Part shown: positions 12,861-22,251 of the stretch, in pieces
Numbering within the stretch: the stretch's first letter is position 1
Layout: each line of letters opens with the position of its first letter
DNA from: Sipunculus nudus
Lineage: Eukaryota > Annelida > Sipuncula > Golfingiida > Sipunculidae
Assembly (NCBI GenBank): GCA_026874595.1
Contig: CM049320.1
Coordinates: 28,198,714-28,262,713, forward strand
DNA: 64,000 nt
Reading direction: 5' to 3'
Notes under the pieces: model-generated
The model's database searches: none
What the model saw: only the letters and a program-made list of their open reading frames with translations
What the model was told of the DNA's origin: nothing
Translations under genes and position numbers: made by a program

Positions 12861-13920
12861 TTATTCAGGACTTTGATCTCTGTAAGCACTGTTTACCAGA
12901 CCATCCACAAAACAGGCCTTTTCTTCTTTTGTCCAGGAATTTCTGCTGTCTAATTTCTTCCTCTCTTCATTTGTATCTGGGTTCTGGACTGAATGATGGC
13001 TCTCAGCTTGGGATACGGAGCCTGAGGAATGGAAGCAGTCTTCAGATTTAGTTGATTCAACATCTATTTTCACTGACACCTCTTCATCCTCTCTTTGCAG
13101 CATCTTCTTGGCATGGATGTCAGGGAAGAAACAGGCTTGCTTTTTAAGCTCTTTGCCTTTTCTAATACTCTGTGGTGGTGCCCTGGATGAAGTGTCTTGT
13201 GACACTACGGCAGGTGCTGGTTCAATCTTACACAGGATGGAATGCTTGCTCTGGAATACTGGAGAATCCCCCAGATAAATAAAACCAGATGACGTGACAA
13301 TTGTTCCCTGTTTCAACGATTTGGTCTCAGAGTCCTTGGCACCAACCCCACAGCTACTCCCTTGTATGGTCAGCTTCTCTAGTGCTGAAGGAAGTTTTTC
13401 CACTGTTGAGGATTGTGTTTCATTCGATGATGGGAGCTTTTCCCCCGCTGAGGATTTTTTTTCTTTCGATGTTTGGAGCTGGTCTCCGGGACTCTGAGTT
13501 TGTTCTTGTTGTACACTGACCTGGTCACCGCCTTTTCTCGCTGGCTTTATCTTCCTCTTTCCTGAAGATTTCTTCTTCCTGCCGCTCTTTTTCGCTGATC
13601 TCGTCGGCGAGGTCTGGTCTTCACCTGATGTCACCGTCTGGGAGCTGCTGGCCGACTTGCTTCCCTTCCTCTGCTTGTGTTGACCCTTGACCTTTGGTGA
13701 CCTTGGGGTATGTTGTGCTTGCACTGACCTTGAGTTGTTCTTTGAGGTGTCTGTGCCATCCTGACTGGCCTTGACCTGGTCCCTGAGGAGATCTTCATCA
13801 GTGTCTCCGGCGCTTTGGTCCATCTGGTTTTGCTCTTGTTGGTTTGCGACAGAAAACACAGACTTATTGCTGGGCACAAACCTCTCTGCTCTTGTTCTCC
13901 ATGGGTGCTGTGGGCAATGG
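12861..13920 (-). CDS. Terminal exon: conserved junction plus low-complexity C-terminal tail
   Basis: 1060-nt terminal exon with a strong acceptor (10-T tract, CTCAACAG) in phase 2; the joined codon gives Ser, reading GICRSHCPQHPWR, then PSNKSVFSVA. Conserved-looking sequence fades after about 30 residues. The rest (about 320 residues) is polar and probably disordered: QEQNQMDQSAGDTDEDLLRD, a strongly basic patch (KKSGRKKKSSGKRKIKPARK) that could be a nuclear or nucleic-acid-binding signal, imperfect SxxEKLPS repeats, a Ser/Glu-rich acidic part and the end SAYRDQSPE followed by TAA. Together the four solid exons give 1620 nt, exactly 539 residues plus stop, with no frame conflict. No membrane segment or signal peptide is seen. 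Confidence 0.85.
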
Positions 13921-13969
13921 CTGTTGAGAAAAAAAAAAACATAAATCAAAATCTGTAAGGAATTTTTTA

Positions 13970-14108
13970 GAAAGTTTTCACACTTTACTTCATAATGTTG
14001 TTAAATCTATTAATTATTTTTGAGAAAGTTTTCAGACTTTACTTCTTTTACGTTGTTAACGCTATAAATTATTCTCGCGAAAGTTTCCAGACATGACTGC
14101 ATTATATA
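13970..14108. repeat. 54-bp repeats next to the exon 5 acceptor
   Basis: GAAAGTTTTCACACTTTACT at 13970, GAAAGTTTTCAGACTTTACT at 14024 and a third related copy at 14079; a fourth lies apart at 14569-14606 with the same leading GCTATAAATTATT. The array starts only 50 bp from the splice acceptor of the terminal exon. Confidence 0.75.
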
Positions 14109-15283
14109 TCTTTCTTTGGTGCCACCAGCAACTCAGTTTTTATCTTTATTATCCGTATTTGTGACTTCGTTGCGGTAATTCCATTTGTATTTCCCTTTGA
14201 ATATGTATCGTTGCTCCGGAGGCGGTAAGAAAGGTAGATGTACACTGTAGGACACGCTGTGGTATATCACTGCTTTGGGGCTTCTGTTCACCTTCACTGC
14301 CGTTTCAAGTGAGGTAGGTAGCCCTTTGTTAACCGGAATTTGCAAGATGGCAGCCGGACATCACCCACCCCTTTTTCTTTGTTTGGCGACACTTCAGAAG
14401 TTAGGCGTCTATGTTTCGTATGTCAAAAAATGTATTTTGATTTATGTTTACAACCTATTTTGATTTTGGAACACATGTGTGTGACATCAGTTTACAGCAG
14501 GGGTGGTTACATGGTTGACCTTTCGCAGGACCTGTGGCCCGTGATTCAACGCTATAAATTATTTTGGAGAAAGTTTCCAGACTTGACTTCTTTAATGTTG
14601 TAAACTAGCCATTTACACAACTTTTATGCAGGTTATCTAACCTCAGTCACATGATCTTATTTAGGATCTGCCATTTTGGCACATAAAATGTTCATAACTT
14701 ATGTAAAGAGTATAAATTCATGAAGAAACTGTACAAAATAAAGCAGGTAACAGTTGGCAAAATAATTAAAGGTGGTTTTCCATGGGTGTGTTTAGTCTGT
14801 ATCCACAGTCTGCATGTATTGTCCGTATCCCCAAATTTTGTTTTAAATAAGTCAAATGTGTAGTCTGTACTCTGTGATGAAAGGTGCTTGTAACTGATCA
14901 TTTCCTTTTTTTGCAAGCCATTTCACCATACATTTATTTTAAATAACTGTATACAAGTATTAGAATTGAATCAATCATAATAATATTAATAATTTTGAAA
15001 ATGAGCTTAGTAAAATTTTACATGGGGTACTGGTGTTTACACTTCCAGCATTAAGAAAATACTTTATGGATGATATAAGACGACAACACAATTCATCCAA
15101 ATGCTAATATTTTTGGATTCTAAAAGACTGATGTTAGAAACGCCTTTTGTAAGTTGAAAATGTTCATACAGATATATGGAGTCCACTCAGTTAAAGCTCT
15201 ACAAAGTGATTTTTGAGGACCACACATATGATCTACGCACTAATGGAAAACAACCTTAAAGCAAAACATTTCAAATGGATTTG

Positions 15284-15445
15284 CATCCTTATCCAGGTCT
15301 ACACCAAAATTTATTGGCATTTTTACTGGCCTGTGGCCCACTCTTCTCAGAAAGTTTTATGAAAATCAGTTGTGTGTTTTTTACCCGATCTGGTTAACAA
15401 CAAACAAACAGAGAGGGTGAAAACATAACCTCCTTGGGTGAGGAT
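15284..15445 (+). mobile_element. Interspersed repeat ending CATAACCTCCTTGGGTGAGG
   Basis: Contains TCCAGGTCTACACCAAAATT, GAAAATCAGTTGTGTG and AACAAACAAACAG before the terminal ACCTCCTTGG, a tail style common in marine invertebrate repeats. A relative lies at 53024-53366. Confidence 0.5.
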
Positions 15446-15454
15446 ACAACATTA

Positions 15455-16039
15455 TACAGTGAAACCTCGAAATTATGACCACCAATTGGACCTCAATAAT
15501 GTGGTCGCATTTTTGAGGTGGTCACTTAAAGGTGCCCATTCACCTACCTTTCGAAAAAGAATTTACATGATGTGTGGCTTTCTCTATGTATATATTAATG
15601 ATCTAATGGGTAACTTTGGTTTTGAAAAGTTCTTATATCTCCTTCATAAAGGATGTATGAACTTGTTTATCAACATCATTTTTGGGAACACAGCAAAGTT
15701 GACAAACGGGAAAAACATGGAACCTAAGGTGGTAGGTTGCATATATGTGGAGGTATAGAAAGGTCACTTGTTGCAAAATGCCATTTACAAAGCTCTGGCT
15801 TATCTGAGTTGCTGCCAGATGCCCTTCAAGTTATTTAAATTTGTTTTGATTATTTTGGCTGAAACTGATATAATACAAACACCTTGATATAAACAAAACA
15901 AGCAGTCTGTGTGTCGTGATATCCATATTTTCTGGCCATTTTTTATAAAAGCTCCAAGGGATTACCTTTAGTTTATAAAGGTCAGATATGTGATTGGGCC
16001 CCTTTAACTGAAGTGGTTGTTAGGTAAGTTTTAACTGCA
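15455..16039. mobile_element. Degraded foldback element, third family member, split by a MITE
   Basis: Starts TACAGTGAAACCTCGAAATT with ATGACCACC as in the intact copies and resumes after the inserted MITE with CTGAAGTGGTTGTTAGGTAA, ending near GTTTTAACTGCA. The end lies about 13 bp inside the intron from the donor of exon 4. Confidence 0.6.
15526..16007. mobile_element. TTAA-flanked MITE inserted in the foldback element
   Basis: 482 bp between TTAA sites, ends TTAAAGGTGCCCATTCACCT and GTGATTGGGCCCCTTTAA, imperfect inverted repeats. TTAA targets are used by piggyBac-type elements. No transposase frame. Confidence 0.65.
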
Positions 16040-16053
16040 TTAGGATGTCTCAC

Positions 16054-16243
16054 CTTCTACAGATGCCCATGAGCCATGTGTCTATGGACTTGAAGATGTA
16101 GGTCTCCGAGTGGTATGATGTGGCCTTGAACTTGTAGTGGTCAAACACCTGAACCTTGCCCTTTTGCCAGCGAGCACCAATAGTTTTGGGACCTTCTCCA
16201 TACCATACCTCCACATGAGTCATGTTGTGTCTTTGTTTCTTGC
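16054..16243 (-). CDS. Exon 4, catalytic-histidine exon of NlpC/P60-like protein
   Basis: 190-nt exon, acceptor TTTTAACTTCAACAG, donor AGAAG|GTGAGA. It enters in phase 1 (A|GC gives Ser) and leaves in phase 2. It encodes residues about 144-206: KKQRHNMTHVEVWYGEGPKT, then IGARWQKGKVQVFDHYKF and SIDTWLMGICR. His153 in THVEVWYG is in the position of the NlpC/P60 histidine (H-x-x-hydrophobic-Y-x-G). The third polar residue, usually a His/Asn/Gln in an I-H-A type strand, may be absent: the equivalent strand appears to be T-I-G-A-R. The exon is tightly boxed in by transposon fragments: a degraded foldback element ends about 13 bp inside the intron past the donor, and a TTAA MITE begins about 120 bp upstream of the acceptor. 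Confidence 0.9.
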
Positions 16244-16365
16244 CTGTTGAAGTTAAAACATTGTATCACGTGTGGGAATTCATGCGGTTTATTTGGCTGC
16301 AAATTATAACATCAACAGAAAAGGGTAACTTTTGCAAATTCTTGTTACTAATTTTGCTTCAAATT

Positions 16366-16875
16366 TTAAAGGGACATAATCAGGAGCAATATTATGCCTA
16401 TTCTTACATACTATCAGTTCAGTTTTGCTTCATACAAAAGTTTCCCAGCAAAACCAGCCCAGTACACAGTGTCAGTACCTCGCATATGGCTGTTAAACAC
16501 CTTGTTAATATTATGACTTGTAAAACACAGTCCACATGTGACTGTTTACCATAACAAGGCCATGTGACTGGAGCCCTGATTGTGAGCAACATTACGCAAA
16601 ATTTAAGCCAGCAGGAATATGAATTACATTTTTTGGGCCAAGTCAGTCAGAGCATCTCCAAATTGATACGCGTATGGCCAGGGAGATACACACGTGTGGT
16701 TAATGTTGACTACTGTGATCGCACCAGGTGCACTGTTTTTGACACTTGTTTACAGAAGTAAGCTAATGGTTTAAGGGCAATATATTGGCAAGTACAAAAT
16801 TGTTTTAAAGGGAAGATGCTATTTTTCATGTTAATTAAACATTTTTTTGTTTTATAGGTGATTGGGCCCCTTTAA
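16366..16875. mobile_element. Second TTAA MITE of the same type
   Basis: 510 bp, ends TTAAAGGGACATAATCAG and GTGATTGGGCCCCTTTAA. It lies just upstream of exon 4, so exon 4 sits between two related MITEs. The two interiors are not obviously alike. Confidence 0.6.
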
Positions 16876-16967
16876 AGTAACAGTTACATCAGCCTTTATT
16901 TGTTTTTAGCCTGACTGACATTTAGCTATTCTAAGCTGTAGTAAAGGGTTTCTATCTCTCCTTGTAA

Positions 16968-17040
16968 CCCCCCCCCCCCCCCCACAACCCCACCCCTGTG
17001 TAACCCCCCCCCCCCCCCCCCCCCCACAACCCCACCCCTG
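16968..17040. repeat. Duplicated C-tract block, G-quadruplex prone on the gene's strand
   Basis: Two consecutive copies of a C run (about 16 and 22 C) followed by ACAACCCCACCCCTG. On the minus strand, the sense strand of the gene, this is a run of long G tracts within intron 3. Confidence 0.85.
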
Positions 17041-18339
17041 GCTGGCAGGTACAGATCGTACTTTTTTGTATAATTTCAGTAAATTGTTCGGATGTATTGT
17101 CAATATGAGATTGGTTGCCATAACATTTTCTTTGACTTTCCATCATAGGCAGCTTTATATAAGCACAAAACCAGTGGTGCAACTTGTATTTCTTTTATTC
17201 ATATGTTTAAGTATAAATACTTGGTCCTTTATGAGCTGAACAAAAAAAAAGTTTGAAGCAAATTGGAGTTATGTCTTTCTACACCTACATCTGTTTTCCA
17301 GAAAAAATCTAAAATCTGACCTGTGAATAAAATTTACATTTAGTCTGTTTTATAAATGTTTGAGTTATTGTTTTCTTTTCCAAAGAAATTAAGTTGATGT
17401 TATGTCAAAGTGTCACACAGAGGTCACAGCTGAGCCCCATGATCCATGGGTCACTTGTGTTTGTTCTCTTGTTTATGAAATGAAAAACATATCTTCAGAA
17501 AAACTCACTATTCCATCTATACATCAAATGTCTATCCACTGACTTTTTATTATAATGATATAGTATATAATCAGAAATTGGGAGCTAGAATATTAGGAAA
17601 ACAACTTGAGTAGTTATCATGAATTTATGATACAAAAGTTGATAAAAACTATCAGTTTATTAACACATCACATGTTAGAAACCTATATATGCTGCACAGA
17701 GGAATATTAAGGCATGTTTGTTCATATCATATTACAAAATTATAAAATATTTATCACCTGGTAGCATGGTATCTTTACTAATGCATTTTTTAGGTTAAAC
17801 TTTTTAAAAATATTATGCTTGCAGATGTAATAAAAATTTATATAAGATTTGTTGTTCAAACTACAATCTTGCATGTTCAGGCCATAGAATGTTTTTTATT
17901 CCATTGTATGTGTTTATAAATCATAATTTTAATAATTCATTGAGCATCTATGAAAGCTAAAAAATGTGCAACAACATATTTGAAAACTTAACTAAAAATC
18001 ATGAATGACCAAAAAATCACCTCATCAACCTCGGAGAAATAATGGTCCTCTGAATTAAACTAAGAATGGAACGGTGAATAGCATTCCTTTCTGAATCATG
18101 TATAAGATGGAAAGTCAATGTATATAATTTTTGGAGAAAGAAGTTAATGTGGAATTGGCCCATGGTGCATTATATTTATTAGTTACAAAGACTTAGTAAT
18201 TACGATACCATTGTCTATTATGTTGGTGATAGTGGTAATATATGAGGAGGTAATCATGGTGATAATGGTTATTTTGATGGTAAAAGTGGTGGTAGTGGTA
18301 ATACTAGAGGAGGTAATGGCGGTGGTGGTGGTAATATTA

Positions 18340-20248
18340 GGAATATTGATTTACTAACTCTTGGGGTTGTGGTATATTGCTGTATGGTGATTAACTAAAT
18401 GATGTTGTATAATAATGGTTTACTAACTCTTGGGGTTGTAGTATTTTGCTGTATGGTGATTAACTAAATGATGATGTATAATAATGGTTTACTAACTCTT
18501 GGGGTTGTAGTATTTTGCTGTATGGTGATTAACTGAATGATGATGTATAATAATGGTTTACTAACTCTTGGGGTTGTAGTATGTTGCTGTATGGTGATTT
18601 ACTGAATGATAATGTATAATAATGGTTTACTAATTCTTAGGGTTGTAATATGTTGCTGTATGGTGATTAACTAATTAAATGATGATGTATAATAATGGTT
18701 TACTAACTCTTGGGGTTGTAGTATGTTGCTGTATGGTGATTAACTAATTAAATGATGATGTATAATAATGGTTTACTAACTCTTGGGGTTGTAGTATGTT
18801 GCTGTATGGTGATTAACTAATTAAATGATGATGTATAATAATGGTTTACTAACTCTTGGGGTTGTAGTATGTTGCTGTATGGTGATTAACTGAATAATGA
18901 TGTATAATAATGGTTTACTAATTCTTAGGGTTGTAATATGTTGCTGTATGGTGATTAACTAATTAAATGATGATGTATAATAATGGTTTACTAACTCTTG
19001 GGGTTGTAGTATGTTGCTGTATGGTGATTAACTAATTAAATGATGATGTATAATAATGGTTTACTAACTCTTGGGGTTGTAGTATGTTGCTGTATGGTGA
19101 TTAACTGAATAATGATGTATAATAATGGTTTACTAATTCTTAGGGTTGTAATATGTTGCTGTATGGTGATTAACTAATTAAATGATGATGTATAATAATG
19201 GTTTACTAACTCTTGGGGTTGTAGTATGTTGCTGTATGGTGATTAACTAATTAAATGATGATGTATAATAATGGTTTACTAACTCTTGGGGTTGTAGTAT
19301 GTTGCTGTATGGTGATTAACTAATTAAATGATGATGTATAATAATGGTTAACTAACTCTTGGGGTTGTAGTATGTTGCTGTATGGTGATTAACTGAATAA
19401 TGATGTATAATAATGGTTTACTAATTCTTAGGGTTGTAATATGTTGCTGTATGGTGATTAACTAATTAAATGATGATGTATAATAATGGTTTACTAACTC
19501 TTGGGGTTGTAGTATGTTGCTGTATGGTGATTAACTAATTAAATGATGATGTATAATAATGGTTTACTAACTCTTGGGGTTGTAGTATGTTGCTGTATGG
19601 TGATTAACTAATTAAATGATGATGTATAATAATGGTTTACTAACTCTTGGGGTTGTAGTATGTTGCTGTATGGTGATTAACTAATTAAATGATGATGTAT
19701 AATAATGGTTTACTAATTCTTAGGGTTGTAATATGTTGCTGTATGGTGATTAACTAATTAAATGATGATGTATAATAATGGTTTACTAACTCTTGGGGTT
19801 GTAGTATGTTGCTGTATGGTGATTAACTTATTAAATGATGATGTATAATAATGGTTAACTAACTCTTGGGGTTGTAGTATGTTGCTGTATGGTGATTAAC
19901 TAATTAAATGATGATGTATTATAATGGTTTACTAACTTTTGGGGTTGTAGTATGTTGCTGTATGGTGATTAACTAATTAAATGATGATGTATAATAATGG
20001 TTAACTAACTCTTGGGGTTGTAGTATGTTACTGTATGGTGATTAACTTATTAAATGATGATGTATAATAATGGTTAACTAACTCTTGGGGTTGTAGTATG
20101 TTGCTGTATGGTGATTAACTAATTAAATGATGATGTATTATAATGGTTTACTAACTTTTGGGGTTGTAGTATGTTGCTGTATAGTGATTAACTGAATGAT
20201 GATGTATAATAATAGTTTACTAACTCTTGGGGTTGTAGTATGTTGCTG
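18340..20248 (-). repeat. 69/73-bp tandem array derived from the exon 3 splice-donor boundary
   Basis: Twenty-six intronic copies plus the exon copy. Read on the gene's strand, a unit begins CAGCAACATACTACAACC, which is the last 24 coding bases of exon 3, continues through AAGA|GTTAGT (the real donor) and then about 45-49 bp of intron before starting again. Most units are 73 bp; the units at 18361-18568 and the exon-adjacent one are 69 bp, so 69 bp is probably the founder length. Five copies (near 18637, 18925, 19140, 19428, 19720) carry the same changes that destroy the donor GT; the other 21 keep it. Spacing of these variants (about 288, 215, 288, 292 bp) shows a higher-order unit of three to four repeats. 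Confidence 0.93.
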
Positions 20249-20431
20249 ATATAAACACCAGGTCCCCGGGCTTCATATCTTCTTCTCTTGTTACTGTGAT
20301 TGGCAGTGTATCGTACATGTACGCCTGGTTCCATGGCCCGATGCGGAATCCAAAATCTCTCCTCAAGTCCCGCAGGCATCGACGCACCAAACCACAGCAG
20401 TCCAAGAAGAACGGGGAATAATACTCAGGAT
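20225..20431 (-). CDS. Exon 3, catalytic-cysteine exon of NlpC/P60-like protein
   Basis: 207-nt exon, acceptor CATTTTTAG before ATCCTGAG, donor AAGA|GTTAGT, phase 1 at both ends. It encodes residues about 75-143: PEYYSPFFLDCCGLVRR, in which Cys86 of D-C-C-G-L matches the DCSGL nucleophile motif of the NlpC/P60 superfamily; then GFRIGPWNQAYMYDTLPI and the hallmark strand MKPGDLVFIS. If active, the fold would hydrolyse or transfer acyl groups at amide or isopeptide bonds; the substrate is unknown. The last 24 coding bases together with the donor are the template of a 26-copy array in the intron that follows. About 100 bp upstream of its acceptor lies a second, unrelated minisatellite. The frame continues past the donor only to an immediate TAG, as expected for an exon end. 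Confidence 0.9.
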
Positions 20432-20529
20432 CTAAAAATGACAATAAAGCCATGCACTGAATGAAGTAGTATAATTCATAACTTGTTTTTTTTATCTTTC
20501 CTTCAGATGTATTTATCTTCTTGATGACA

Positions 20530-21428
20530 CATATACAGTCTGCATGTGAGGCACATACAGTAAACCTGTGAGGCACATACAATCTGCTTGTCTGAGATGC
20601 ACATATACTCTGCCTATCTGTGATACATACAGTCTGCCTGCCAGGCACATACAAGCTGCCTGTTATGCACATTCAGTGTGCCTGCCTGTGAGGTACAAAC
20701 AGTCTGCCTGTGAGGCACATACAGTTTGCCTGTGAGGTACATACAGTCTGCCTGTGAGGTACATACAGTCTGCCTGTGAGGTACAAACAGTCTGCCTGTG
20801 AGGTAAATACAGTCTGTCTGTGAGGTACATACAGTCTGCCTATGAGGCACAGTCTGCCTGTGAGGTTCATATAGTCTCCCTTTGAGGTATATACAGTCTG
20901 TCTGTGAGGCACAAACAGTCTGTCTGTGAGGCACATGCAGTCTGATTGTGAGTTACATATAGTCTGCCTGTGAGGTACATACAGTCTGCCTTTTGGGCAC
21001 AGACAGTCTGCCTGTGAGACACAGTCTGCCTGTGAGGCTCATACAGTCTGCCTGCGAGGCACAAACAGTCTGCCTGTAAGGCACATACAGTCTGACTGTT
21101 GATGAGTCATATACAGTCTGTCTGTCTGTGAGTCATAAACAGTTTGCCTGTGAGGCACATACAGTCTGCCTGTGAGGCACAGTCTGCCTGTGAGGTTCAT
21201 ACAGTCTCCCTTTGAGACATATTAAGTCTGCCTGTGAGGCACATACAGTCTGACTGCCTGTGAGGCACATTAAGTCTGCCTGCAAGGCACATATAGTCTG
21301 CCTGTGAGGTACATTAAGTCTGCCTGTGAGGCACATGTAGTCTGCCTGTGAGACACATACAGTTTGCCTGTGAGTCATATACAGTCTGCCTGTGAGGCAC
21401 AAACAGGTCTGCCTGAGAGGCACATGGA
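20530..21428. repeat. 22-bp minisatellite flanking exon 3
   Basis: About 40 imperfect copies of CAGTCTGCCTGTGAGGCACATA, some with an extra CTGT or lacking the middle. Long minus-strand frames across it encode only CASQADCMYLTGRLYVPH-like repeats and are a by-product of the unit length. It lies in intron 2, ending about 100 bp from the acceptor of exon 3. Each unit carries GTCTG, a SMAD-type half-site word, which may mean nothing. Confidence 0.9.
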
Positions 21429-22237
21429 TGATTAATGTCCCATTCATACTAGGGGATGCGACCAGTTACAAGTAGATAGGAATAGTAATTGTAGGAATCA
21501 TGGACAATCGTTAATGGTCATATGACAAGTCACTGTGGATGGCTGGTGGTTGCAAATAATTCAGAAAGAAAATCAGTTGTAAGGAGGTCTTTGATCTTGC
21601 ATAGAAATACTTCTCATACTGGTTTGGGAAGTCATTGTTTATTGTAAGTTGTCTTTAAGCAGCAGCAGAGTTCATGTGTTTATCTTACAATGGTTTTACC
21701 CAGCTGCAGCCAACAATATGCCTGTGCGACCAGCAATAAGTCATAAATGCAAAAATTTCCTGGTGAAACCAGCTGGGAAACAAATTAAGCTTACAGGCTG
21801 TTGTTTTAAATATTGTTTTTGTTCTGTGTGTTGATAAATACAAACTAAGTGTGCTTGTTTGTAATATAACAGAACCATATGGCCAAAGGTAGGATATTGC
21901 AAATGTGTGAAAACTTGCAATGGTAGGAAGATGTTCTTGTCATGAATCACAAATAGATTAGAAGTTTTACTGTTTTGCCTCATCTTTATTTATGATGGTA
22001 GTGCAGGATGTTATGTTTACATATTCTTTTGTGCCACTGATCATACATTGTGCAAGTTTATTTCTACGGTGTACAAGAACAAGGATATGAATTCATAATA
22101 TATCTTGGCAGATACTTTTGTTTTTCCAGAGAAGAACACTGTATTTCATGTACACCTGATATCTGTCATTAAATAATGGACACCTTTTACACAAAATAAT
22201 ATATGTTGAGGTAGTTTCTATTTAGTTAGTTCTCTGG

Positions 22238-22251
22238 CCACCAGATGTCAG
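22238..22251 (+). promoter_or_regulatory. CTCF-like motif
   Basis: CCACCAGATGTCAG matches 13 of 14 positions of CCASYAGRKGGCRS, preceded by TGG as in the extended vertebrate motif. It lies in intron 2. Sequence match only. Confidence 0.35.

Noticed and set aside
17111-17124. X-box at GTTGCCATAACATT
   Set aside because: The second half-site is wrong at two of its three fixed positions.
18340-20248. CRISPR array or other prokaryotic direct-repeat locus
   Set aside because: Units abut with no unique spacers and the unit is an exon-intron boundary in an animal gene.
20614-21447. Overlapping minus-strand frames of 65-106 codons rich in HRQTVC/SQADC repeats
   Set aside because: They are readings of the 22-bp minisatellite; the repeat length lets stop-free frames persist. 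No conserved domain.
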